Below are positions 1 through 6,313 of a DNA stretch of 9,345 nt, in pieces. The stretch is taken from positions 1 through 9,345 of the forward strand of contig DTXE01000105.1 in NCBI GenBank assembly GCA_012962595.1, in the 5' to 3' direction. Below the pieces are notes generated by a model. It was not told the origin of the DNA and made no database searches. It was given only the letters and a program-made list of their open reading frames with translations. Origin of the DNA: Syntrophaceae bacterium (GTDB taxonomy: Bacteria > Desulfobacterota > DTXE01). Within the stretch, counting starts at the first letter, position 1. Every line of letters starts with the position of its first letter. Both the position numbers and the translations under genes were made by a program.

Positions 1-132
1 CTTTTAGTGCTCTTGTTTTAATTGCCATCATAATCTTAGTTTTTGCAAAGTTATGAGTTATCCTATTAAACTTCTTACTAGTGTCATGGTCTTGGTTGAA
101 TCTCAGGTCTTCTACTGACTTCTGCCTACTGA

Positions 133-173
133 CTACTAATCTCAAACGGTTCCTTCCAATATAAGACCCAATT
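133..173. repeat. Direct repeat copy 1 (left flank of MNT/HepT patch)
   Basis: This 41-nt stretch aligns with 1033-1074 in the same orientation at about 36 of 42 columns (one indel, five substitutions). The shared core includes ATATAAGACCCA and CTACT-AATCT. Both copies adjoin CTACTG-rich sequence: here CTACTG and ACTACT units lie at about 110-137. On the minus strand the repeat can be read as the last codons of an ORF (WVLYWKEPFEI here, WVLYRKVPFKI in the other copy). It may therefore be either a non-coding repeat or two copies of a gene end. The pair brackets the MNT/HepT genes. Confidence 0.7.
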
Positions 174-184
174 ACCTACCCCGT

Positions 185-198
185 GGGCCCGAAGGCCC
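185..198 (-). other. GGGCC-UUCG-GGCCC hairpin
   Basis: Read on the minus strand, a 5-bp all-G:C stem closes a UUCG loop with the classic C(UUCG)G closing pair, one of the most stable RNA tetraloops. It is not followed by a U tract (the next bases are ACGGGG), so it is not a standard intrinsic terminator. It lies within the coding-like remnant at 126-290 and may be incidental. It could still stabilise the 3' end of a transcript from the MNT/HepT patch. Confidence 0.3.
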
Positions 199-270
199 TT
201 CTCGAAGTTATCCTCAGCCAATGGAAAAAGCGAAATACCGAATGCCTTAAGCCCGCACACCAGTTGTTCC

Positions 271-594
271 TCAAGTAGAAGTAAGTCTTTCTAAGAATTT
301 CACAAAGGAGCCAAGTGCTTGCTGTACCTCACCAAAAATCTTTTCCTCAAAGATTTTCAGCAAGTTCATAACCTTCAATTCGCTCAACTCAAATCCATAG
401 TGGCTTCTAAATACATGGCGGAACCCACGGAGTTCATCTAAAGATTCCTTCAGTGCATCATTAATTACAGCCGGCCTAATATCTTTCAAGACTAAGGTCA
501 TATTTTCTAAAAGCTCGCTATGCCAATCCTCTCCTTTTGGAACTTGGCCATCAATAGATTTGGCAATAGCATTCGTGATTTTAAAACTTCGATT
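271..594 (-). pseudogene. N-terminally truncated HepT/HEPN-like toxin
   Basis: The open frame starts directly after the TAG that ends the MNT gene and runs to TGA at 271-273. The first ATG is at 499-501 and would give 76 aa. Homology-like sequence clearly extends upstream of it (SIDGQVPKGEDWHSELLE), so the ATG is internal. HEPN proteins of this type are usually about 140-160 aa. Here about 107 codons remain and the first third is absent, with no usable start. The retained core DELRGFRHVFRSHYGFEL contains an R-x5-H arrangement (R28 and H34 counted from the internal ATG), fitting the HEPN ribonuclease signature Rx4-6H. In intact MNT-HEPN pairs the HEPN protein is an RNase toxin silenced by AMPylation by the MNT partner. 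This copy is probably inactive, a deletion having fused its 3' part to the end of the MNT gene. Family assignment is from memory of the motif pattern. Confidence 0.7.
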
Positions 595-957
595 CTACCC
601 ATCCAGTTCCTCCAGTGCTCCCATATTTTTAAGCCAATCTTTGGGGCAGTCTTCTTTCATAATCAAATCTATCTTGAAAGAGGATAGATCCTGAAGTTTG
701 GAGACTGCTTGAAAGTATTTCCTGGAACTAAGGCCCTCGATCAATAAATCTATATCGGATAGTTCCCAAAAGAAGTCATCGGAAAGCAACGAGCCAAACA
801 GGTAAACCTTTTTCACACCAAATTTGTCTTTCAAAAGCCGTGCACCATGCCTCGCCACCTGGTAGGCTTCTTCCCTTAATTTTTTACGTTCCTGTTCTTC
901 TGATGCTAACCTTTTCTGCCAGGCAACTACGTAAATGGCATAATCTTTTGATTCCAT
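595..957 (-). CDS. MNT-type nucleotidyltransferase (MntA-like antitoxin)
   Basis: This 120-aa protein has a minimal nucleotidyltransferase fold. A charged N-terminal helix (residues about 13-45) is followed by VYLFGS (G55, S56) and, after 11 residues, D68-I-D70 in SDIDLLIEGL. A third acidic residue, D97, lies in FKIDLI. This is the catalytic GS...DxD plus D set of pol-beta-like MNT enzymes. In toxin-antitoxin pairs, MntA-type proteins transfer AMP to a HEPN toxin and silence it. The start ATG at 955-957 has only a weak upstream purine stretch (AGGGA about 9 nt away), within a CAGTAG-rich repeat. The HEPN partner follows immediately but is truncated, so this antitoxin may be orphaned. The C-terminal NMGALEELDG may be slightly altered relative to relatives. 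The gene lies about 185 nt downstream of csc1 on the same strand and is probably an accessory insertion. Confidence 0.8.
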   Translation of the reverse strand: MESKDYAIYVVAWQKRLASEEQERKKLREEAYQVARHGARLLKDKFGVKKVYLFGSLLSDDFFWELSDIDLLIEGLSSRKYFQAVSKLQDLSSFKIDLIMKEDCPKDWLKNMGALEELDG

Positions 958-1003
958 AAAACAGTGTCCCTACTGACTATTTCTTTAAAAGCTGCAGTCA
1001 CTG

Positions 1004-1038
1004 TCTACTGTCTACTGTCTACTGACTACTGTCTACTG
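1004..1038. repeat. 7-bp tandem repeat TCTACTG x5
   Basis: There are five consecutive 7-mers: TCTACTG at 1004, 1011 and 1018, ACTACTG at 1025, and TCTACTG at 1032. Related CTACTG/ACTACT units occur at 969-979 and at 110-137. On the minus strand the unit reads CAGTAGA. The array sits between csc1 and the MNT gene and merges into the direct repeat at 1033-1074. It does not resemble a CRISPR: the unit is too short and there are no spacers. It looks like a slippage-prone intergenic array. Confidence 0.85.
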
Positions 1039-1074
1039 AATCTTAAACGGCACCTTCCGATATAAGACCCAGTT
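1033..1074. repeat. Direct repeat copy 2 (right flank of MNT/HepT patch)
   Basis: This is the partner of the repeat at 133-173, in the same orientation and differing at about six positions. It lies in the 185-nt gap between the csc1 stop and the MNT start, just left of an A+T-rich stretch with no evident promoter or terminator. Together the two copies delimit a ~0.94-kb unit holding the MNT and HepT genes. That is what one would expect of an inserted or duplicated module. Confidence 0.7.
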
Positions 1075-1142
1075 TTCACCTCGTTTTTTCCCTCAGTATG
1101 TTGTTGCAATAGTTAAAAATTAAACTCTCTTTCAACCCCTAT

Positions 1143-1892
1143 CTAGATCGGTTCAAATAGCATTGATGGAAAAGAATCTTTTGGTAAGGCCACCCAATGG
1201 CTATAAATAGTACCCCGGATGATCGCTTTATTAACCTTTCCTCTAACTAAAAGATATCTAGCTGTGGCAACTAATACTTCATATTCGTAGAATTCCCTAA
1301 TTCCGTCCACCGGTATAGTAACACATGAGGTCTGGCCACCATTAGGATACTCTTCACATACTTCTATTTTAGAGACCTCCATTAGCTGAAACATAGTTCG
1401 TTTCTTGCCAAGCATAAAGGTCTGGCCAACCTGATATGTCTCTATCAAACTTTTACTCTTCGAAAATCCCCAGGTTTCCATAACCTGTCCAGGTAAAATT
1501 CCTTCGATAGAACCATATGTGGGTATAAAATAGGGTCGATCACTTTGCTTAAGCATCTTCGTTTTTCTATCAAAATCAAAATACTTATCAGTTCGAGGAT
1601 AAACCTCATTGACTACATTAAAGTCAGAGAAATTTTTGCTAGCATTCCGATCTACAAAAATTCCGGGTGAAAACCAAATGGGGATTTTTTTTAGGTCATA
1701 GGTCTTACTAAAATCATAATTATCTTCCATAAGATTAATTCTTTTGGCTACCCTACTTTGTTCCCTTGTTAAACTAGCATATAAAGCCTCCGAGGTTACA
1801 AAAAAGTGAGTGTGATACTTGGAACCAAAATCTGAGGCTACATGAGTAAATCGGCCACAATTTATGAGGAGAAATCTACAACAATAAATCAT
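1143..1892 (-). CDS. csc1: Csc1-like (Cas5-type) Cascade subunit of type I-D
   Basis: This 249-aa protein is the last gene of the interference operon. Its N-terminus has the Csc1-like pattern of a short beta strand (MIYCCRFLLINCG) followed by a YHTHFFVTSEALYASL segment. Residues 119-130 (RPYFIPTYGSIE) and the basic glycine segment VGQTFMLGKKRTMFQL (155-170) fit a RAMP/Cas5 fold. In type I-D, Csc1 caps the 5' handle of the crRNA at the foot of the effector complex. The start ATG at 1890-1892 is preceded by GAAGGTGG at good spacing. Upstream of that is a run of nine A on the minus strand (1911-1919) in the 29-nt gap after csc2. Position next to csc2 and length both match type I-D operons. The family call rests on context plus partial motif similarity, not a database search. 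Confidence 0.78.
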   Translation of the reverse strand: MIYCCRFLLINCGRFTHVASDFGSKYHTHFFVTSEALYASLTREQSRVAKRINLMEDNYDFSKTYDLKKIPIWFSPGIFVDRNASKNFSDFNVVNEVYPRTDKYFDFDRKTKMLKQSDRPYFIPTYGSIEGILPGQVMETWGFSKSKSLIETYQVGQTFMLGKKRTMFQLMEVSKIEVCEEYPNGGQTSCVTIPVDGIREFYEYEVLVATARYLLVRGKVNKAIIRGTIYSHWVALPKDSFPSMLFEPI

Positions 1893-1921
1893 AAGGGACC
1901 ACCTTCTCTATTTTTTTTTCA

Positions 1922-2890
1922 TTATTCAAGGGCGTCAAGATATTTTTTGAATTCCGTCTTTAAATTCTCATCTGCTATTTCTAAAATATTCTCATTCCCG
2001 AAAATGGTAACCTCCTTGTTTAGAGCATCAAATTTTGCTTTAGGATCGTTAGCATCAAATTTTGCTTTTAAACCATCGATTCCATCTTCATCCGCCCACT
2101 TAAGCAAGTCAAGGATGGAAAACCTAGGATAGCCAGTAGATACAGCCAAGAATTCACTATCAAATTTGCCATGATTTGTAGAATATTTTCCGTAACCATG
2201 TTCATCTGCCCTCTTAATAGCTGAAATCAAACCAGCTACATCCAACAGAGTAGGGCTTTCAATCATGGTAATGAAGGGAAAATGAACACCTGGCTTTACA
2301 TATTCATAAAGATGATATGTCTCAGCTCCTCTCTGCTTAGCGAGATCTTCATAAATTTGATTTCCAATACCCATTCCCTCCTCACTATCCATAGTAGCGA
2401 CACAATCAAGAGCATCCTCAATTGAATAGGTATCAAAATATCTAATGCGGGAGAAGGTTCCAACCCGTCCTGCTTCTAATCCACCAAACAGGGAGCAATT
2501 CCAACAAGCTATGCAAAGGTTGTCAGGTACCGTACAAGCTTTATTATTAAACTTTTGCTCAAAGAACGTTTTCCATTCTGTTCCATTGCTAATTTCCACA
2601 AGCTCCCTAAATAGACTCATATGTGCCCTACGTTCGATTCCTTTAAGCTTCCTAGCAATGAATTCTGCTCTGAGCTTTCCCAAAAGTTCTACTTTGTCTA
2701 TATACGTTTCGTTAGAATATCCTTCATGTGAAACAGGTAAAAAACGCGACTTTGCAGTTTTGACACCTACAATAGTGACTACCTCCCTAGTAAAATATGC
2801 AGGTACCACCTTCCGCTTATTGACTACCTGGGGGATTAGGATATCATTAATCTTTGCTAATTGAGCAGAAAACTCATTAATCGTTGCCAT
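1922..2890 (-). CDS. csc2: Csc2-like (Cas7d) backbone subunit of type I-D
   Basis: This 322-aa protein has features of Csc2, the Cas7-family subunit that polymerises along the crRNA spacer. Cysteines C119, C126, C129 and C132 lie in NLCIACWNCSLFGGLEAG, matching the Csc2-type Cys cluster followed by a FG-rich turn. It continues with RIRYFDTYSIEDA and the HFPFITMIESPTL and GYGKYSTNHGKF segments, typical of Cas7 core and thumb regions. The length is normal for Csc2 (about 330-350 aa). The start ATG at 2888-2890 lies 1 nt beyond the stop of the upstream gene. It has an excellent Shine-Dalgarno GAGGAGGTGG (2897-2906). Near the C-terminus AKFDA is duplicated 9 codons apart (see the repeat at 2024-2068). 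I infer that it forms the crRNA-binding filament with Csc1 and the large subunit. Confidence 0.82.
   Translation of the reverse strand: MATINEFSAQLAKINDILIPQVVNKRKVVPAYFTREVVTIVGVKTAKSRFLPVSHEGYSNETYIDKVELLGKLRAEFIARKLKGIERRAHMSLFRELVEISNGTEWKTFFEQKFNNKACTVPDNLCIACWNCSLFGGLEAGRVGTFSRIRYFDTYSIEDALDCVATMDSEEGMGIGNQIYEDLAKQRGAETYHLYEYVKPGVHFPFITMIESPTLLDVAGLISAIKRADEHGYGKYSTNHGKFDSEFLAVSTGYPRFSILDLLKWADEDGIDGLKAKFDANDPKAKFDALNKEVTIFGNENILEIADENLKTEFKKYLDALE
2024..2068. repeat. 18-bp direct repeat inside csc2 (27-nt period)
   Basis: AGCATCAAATTTTGCTTT occurs identically at 2024-2041 and 2051-2068, exactly 27 nt (9 codons) apart. In the minus-strand protein it gives KAKFDAND followed by KAKFDALN near residues 275-290 of Csc2. 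This looks like a recent in-frame tandem duplication in a surface or linker region. Confidence 0.9.
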
Positions 2891-2891
2891 T

Positions 2892-3509
2892 TTATTCCAC
2901 CTCCTCTATGGTTGTCTCAATTTCTTCTTCTGGCACTTCGCCAGAGAGCGCTTTCTTGAAGTAAGATGATCTGGCTTTCAGATACCCTTTTACCTCATTT
3001 TTTAAGGCTTTTATTTCCTCAGTAGAATATATCTCCTCAAGTTTGTTGATATTCTGTGAAATGGCACCATCAAAGTGGGAATCAATGAAGGCTTCTTCAG
3101 CTGCCTCTGTCCTACCTTTAAAAGTCTGAATGTACTCGTTTATAAGAAGTCTTCGAGGATAAAGATAGTTATATAATCTGCCATATAGACTTTGGGAAAG
3201 ATACTGAAGGGTATCTTTTCGATCTTCGAAAAGATCCTTATTTTCTTTCATCCATTCAAAGACCCTAACTAAATCAGGGAAATGCTCCTCCTTTCTTCTA
3301 GCATCCCGGAGAATCTTGCTCTCCCACTCCCGAAATCCTGCCTCTACTGAATTATATCTGCGGATAAGACCTAAAAGAAGTCGGGGATACTTCTCATACT
3401 TGGTAGGACGGGCGCCTAATCGTTTAGGAAGAAGGTCCATTTCATTAAGGACTGGAAAAAGTAACGAGCAAAACTCCGAAATCCTGGAGGTATCGACCTG
3501 CTTTGCCAT
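2892..3509 (-). CDS. Helical 205-aa protein, candidate Cas11-like small subunit
   Basis: I do not recognise this family. The protein appears almost wholly helical and charged, with no Cys cluster, signal peptide or membrane segment. It has aromatic and basic patches (LQYLSQSLYGRLYNYLYPRR around residues 101-120) and an acidic tail (EVPEEEIETTIEEVE). It lies between the large subunit gene (1-nt gap) and csc2 (1-nt gap). Its start ATG at 3507-3509 has a near-perfect Shine-Dalgarno AGGAGGTGA (3516-3524), so it should be translated strongly with the complex. In characterised type I-D systems the small subunit Cas11d is made from an internal start within cas10d. In I-A, I-B-like and I-E systems comparable helical subunits are separate genes at this place. 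I infer that it is a dedicated small subunit, or the detached C-terminal domain of Cas10d. An unrelated accessory protein remains possible. Confidence 0.6.
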   Translation of the reverse strand: MAKQVDTSRISEFCSLLFPVLNEMDLLPKRLGARPTKYEKYPRLLLGLIRRYNSVEAGFREWESKILRDARRKEEHFPDLVRVFEWMKENKDLFEDRKDTLQYLSQSLYGRLYNYLYPRRLLINEYIQTFKGRTEAAEEAFIDSHFDGAISQNINKLEEIYSTEEIKALKNEVKGYLKARSSYFKKALSGEVPEEEIETTIEEVE

Positions 3510-3510
3510 A

Positions 3511-5592
3511 TTAGCTCACCTCCTCTAATTGTGAAAGTTCTTTGAACATCTTAAGGTATTCCAATGAATCAACTACACCTTGTCCTTTAATCCATTCATT
3601 TGAAAGCCGCTTGTACTTGAAATCCTCGAATCTATCACCTCCTCTTATCGGTGAATTCCTCAAAATCTCTGAAAATGTTTCCAATGGTTCATCAAGAAAT
3701 CGCTCGGCAAGAAGAATCTTGTCTGTAATCGACTTACCAACTCGACCAGCAATCAATTTCTGGACATATTTACTGATTACATTGTATTGGGCAATTGCTT
3801 TACTAGCAGAAACAAAATAGGATCTAATGTAGAAGGTATCACTTAAATTCTGATCGAGGGTAAGTAAAGGAATAGATTGGTAATAATATGAACCTTCACA
3901 ACCACAGATTTCTCTCAAAAGTCCCAGGATGGCATAAACATAGATTCGACTTTTACTGAAGCGTTTCTGGATAAAATCTGTTCCAAATCGCCGTAGTTCC
4001 TCACCCTGCAAGCGAAATTGAGGTAGTATGAACAGGATAAGTCGTAATTCTCCCATTCCTATAGGAATGATTTTGCTCTTTAAAGGCGAATCTGTATCTA
4101 CTATTCCTGCAATTGCTTCTAATGCTGGGGCAAATTGGAAAGATGGACTATCAAGCACTTCCAGTAAAGCATCAAGAGCGTCCTTCTCTGCCCCACCTTT
4201 AATTTGGATAGAGAATTTTTCTCTATCTCTTAAGGCATTACGAATTTCATCAACGTTACGAAATTCTCTGACTAGAGTAAATAGCCTATCAAGCTTGCGA
4301 TTAAGACTTTGGAGTTCATCATCCGTATGCTTTCCATAGTGAAAGATGAGATTATAAGTTTTAGGAATCTGTTCACGCTTTGGAGTATAAGACCCCAATA
4401 ATTTAGTTATTAAGTAGGATGACACTCCACATTTTATACACAATTTTTCTTTATCTATTCCTTTTTGTCTTACTACCTGGTTGTGAAATCGCTTTATGGC
4501 TAAACCAACGAGGATATTCTTATCAAGTAAAATTGAGTTTCGACAACCACAGAGCCTACAAGACAAAGATGTATCCATCTTCTTACTATATCTGAGTCCA
4601 TAATGTCCTATTTGACAATCTTGAATTAGTACTCGAATAAATTCTTTCTCGGATTCTTGAATTAATTTATTGGACACGTAAGGTAAGAGCCATTCATTAG
4701 TTTCCGTACTCCCTTTTTCAAACTTGTCAAGTAGCCTAATGAGCAACTTTTTTAGATGAGTTGGATTAAATAAGATTTCACGAGTTCTTTTTTGTTTATC
4801 TCGCTTTATCGAAAATGATTTTTTTATTTGATCTTTAACAGCCTTAACATGAATATCTGCCGAAATGTCCAGGTTGAATGCCTCAATGAGTTCTTGTGGT
4901 TGCACAATGCCATATTCAGAAGCAAGGTGAATAAGAAAAGTTGCCGGACTTTGACAATCTCCACTCCCCCCACTTGTCTTGCCATAGAAAAAGGCTATAC
5001 TAGAGACTATTGTCTGGAGTGACTCTTCCCATTCTGAAGATGCTAACATATGCTGTATTTTTGTTCGTATTGCTCTTTCCAAATTAGCTCTGAGAAAACT
5101 CGGAACTGCATATATTGGAAAGGGCTCGAAATCAGATTTACGAAAGGAAAACATATTTGAAAAATCACCAAATATTCCTTTAACAGGGTCTGTATCTGAA
5201 AAATAAAGTTCGGGCAGTAGTCTTCCAATTTCTTCTTCCCAATATTTGATAATTTCATCTAAGGGATATGGTTGGATAATCAAGTAATAAAAATCTCTAA
5301 TATCGCCAAAAATTAGTGAAAATAGGAGCCCTGATCTCTTCATTGAATTTTCCAAACTGGTAATTAAGAACTTATTTAGCAAAACATTTCCTAAAAAGAC
5401 TTCTTCTCTTTCTACAACAGGTAAAGAGAGCCTTAACAAAAGTAGACTTCTCCCGTCAGATAAAGATTTTCTCCATTCCACAGTATGAGATATGACTTTT
5501 TCTGCAATCTCTCTGTGGGTAATCTCGGTAATATTTTGCTCAATCAGAAATTTTTCTATATTCTTTTCAATAGAAACGAATAAATCAGGCAT
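3511..5592 (-). CDS. cas10d: Cas10d/Csc3-like large subunit lacking the HD domain
   Basis: This 693-aa protein is the likely large subunit of the effector complex. A four-cysteine zinc finger lies in the middle: C345xxC348 (SCRLCGC) and C385xxC388 (LCIKCG), about 37 residues apart, as in Cas10-type proteins. No GGDD palm motif is visible, as expected for the inactive palm of Cas10d. The C-terminal third is mostly helical. There is no HD motif, whereas canonical Cas10d is about 900-1000 aa with an N-terminal HD nuclease. Here that domain is the preceding gene, whose stop overlaps this start by 8 nt (ATGCCTGA). The start at 5592 has a strong Shine-Dalgarno GGAGGTGG (5598-5605). The large subunit normally recognises the PAM and recruits the helicase. 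Only two in-frame ATG codons (M513, M682) occur in the last ~290 codons, and neither has a properly spaced ribosome site. An internal Cas11d start is therefore not obvious. Confidence 0.75.
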   Translation of the reverse strand: MPDLFVSIEKNIEKFLIEQNITEITHREIAEKVISHTVEWRKSLSDGRSLLLLRLSLPVVEREEVFLGNVLLNKFLITSLENSMKRSGLLFSLIFGDIRDFYYLIIQPYPLDEIIKYWEEEIGRLLPELYFSDTDPVKGIFGDFSNMFSFRKSDFEPFPIYAVPSFLRANLERAIRTKIQHMLASSEWEESLQTIVSSIAFFYGKTSGGSGDCQSPATFLIHLASEYGIVQPQELIEAFNLDISADIHVKAVKDQIKKSFSIKRDKQKRTREILFNPTHLKKLLIRLLDKFEKGSTETNEWLLPYVSNKLIQESEKEFIRVLIQDCQIGHYGLRYSKKMDTSLSCRLCGCRNSILLDKNILVGLAIKRFHNQVVRQKGIDKEKLCIKCGVSSYLITKLLGSYTPKREQIPKTYNLIFHYGKHTDDELQSLNRKLDRLFTLVREFRNVDEIRNALRDREKFSIQIKGGAEKDALDALLEVLDSPSFQFAPALEAIAGIVDTDSPLKSKIIPIGMGELRLILFILPQFRLQGEELRRFGTDFIQKRFSKSRIYVYAILGLLREICGCEGSYYYQSIPLLTLDQNLSDTFYIRSYFVSASKAIAQYNVISKYVQKLIAGRVGKSITDKILLAERFLDEPLETFSEILRNSPIRGGDRFEDFKYKRLSNEWIKGQGVVDSLEYLKMFKELSQLEEVS

Positions 5593-6313
5593 CTATTCCA
5601 CCTCCAATTAAAGTCAAAATGTCTTTTAAGTTATAATCTCTTGGTTCATCTAGCTTAAGGGAATCTTCTATAATCCTTTGCTCTTTAATCAAAAAATTTA
5701 CCAATTGAGAGTAGCTTGGTGTCTCTCGTAAAATGGGAGTCCAATCAATTTGCTTCTCAAAACAATAGGATTGTATTAAATCGGCTATTATTACTATACC
5801 ACCAAAAGGATAATACTCGAAAAGGAGATCGATAAGCGTAATCCGTTCTGTCTCCTTTAGATTAAAAACTGTCCATTCCCGGCGTATTCTCCATTTTCCA
5901 TTTTCTCTGGAAATATAGAACAGACCGTGATGAGTGGCCGCAAAGGCTAAAATATCGTCTATTATGCTTTCATCAACGGTTATTTTCTCACTGATTTGCT
6001 CAGACAAAAACTTGCAAATTCCAGTTAATTCACTCCGAATAGCATCTTCATAGTCAATGGTATTAGCTTCATGTTTTATTCTTTTTACAACTTTTTCACC
6101 ACGGAGCATTTTTTGGAAGACAGGATCAATCTTACCGATATCGTGGAGAAATGATCCCAGAAGTAAAATCTTTCGTTTCTTCTCGTCGAAGCCTTTTCCC
6201 CATAAGGTGATAATTTTTTGAGCGATCTGGGTGACTTGGACAAGATGGTCAAATAAAGATAAACCTTTTGATTTGGCAAGGATTGAATCACTTTTCAGAA
6301 GATCAACTAGCAT
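5585..6313 (-). CDS. Stand-alone HD nuclease (Cas3''-like)
   Basis: From the ATG at 6313 this is a 242-aa HD-superfamily protein. The metal-binding set is complete in order: H23 (FDHLVQV), H57-D58 (SFLHDIGK), H81 (KHEAN), H128-H129 (ATHHG) and D178 (IIADLIQ). This matches Cas3''/Cas10d HD domains, metal-dependent single-strand DNA nucleases that degrade the target strand unwound by the helicase. An upstream in-frame ATG at 6337 exists, but its ribosome site is poor. The ATG at 6313 follows GAGAGG at 10 nt and overlaps the helicase stop by 11 nt, so I prefer it. The end overlaps the large subunit start by 8 nt. In canonical type I-D this domain is fused to Cas10d. As a separate gene beside a helicase it resembles Cas3'' of type I-A. 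Confidence 0.85.
   Translation of the reverse strand: MLVDLLKSDSILAKSKGLSLFDHLVQVTQIAQKIITLWGKGFDEKKRKILLLGSFLHDIGKIDPVFQKMLRGEKVVKRIKHEANTIDYEDAIRSELTGICKFLSEQISEKITVDESIIDDILAFAATHHGLFYISRENGKWRIRREWTVFNLKETERITLIDLLFEYYPFGGIVIIADLIQSYCFEKQIDWTPILRETPSYSQLVNFLIKEQRIIEDSLKLDEPRDYNLKDILTLIGGGIDA

Larger units (their letters stand above)
126..290 (-). pseudogene. C-terminal coding remnant, gene unknown
   Basis: The minus strand has 54 open sense codons between a TAG at 291-293 and a TAG at 126-128. The translation looks like real protein: it contains KAFGISLFPLAEDNFEKGL followed by RAHGVGNWVLYWKEPFEI. It has no ATG and no ribosome binding site. The only plausible starts are internal non-ATG codons such as GTG at 258-260. 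Its 5' end overlaps the 3' end of the HepT fragment in another frame, so it reads as the tail of a gene whose front was deleted. A short stretch at 1033-1092 repeats the last dozen codons. I do not recognise the family. It could also be a chance open frame in a slightly G+C-richer patch. Confidence 0.35.

Noticed and set aside
2..31. Possible start of a minus-strand gene (ATGATG, reading MMAIKTRALK) running off the left edge
   Set aside because: Only ten codons are visible, the ribosome site is weak, and the same frame is open upstream of the ATG. It cannot be distinguished from non-coding sequence.
1004..1038. Candidate mini-CRISPR array
   Set aside because: The unit is 7 bp with no spacers, so it is a simple tandem repeat.
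1108..1126. Terminator after csc1
   Set aside because: AGTTTAATTTTTAACT forms only a 4-bp A/T-rich stem with no following U tract. No convincing terminator is seen.
2445..2864. Plus-strand open frame of 139 codons
   Set aside because: It lies opposite the csc2 coding region with its Cys cluster and strong ribosome site. No independent evidence of coding.
3637..3645. Internal AGGAGGTGA-like site near the 3' end of the large subunit gene as a Cas11d start
   Set aside because: No in-frame ATG follows at a usable distance, and only about 45 codons remain, too few for a small subunit.
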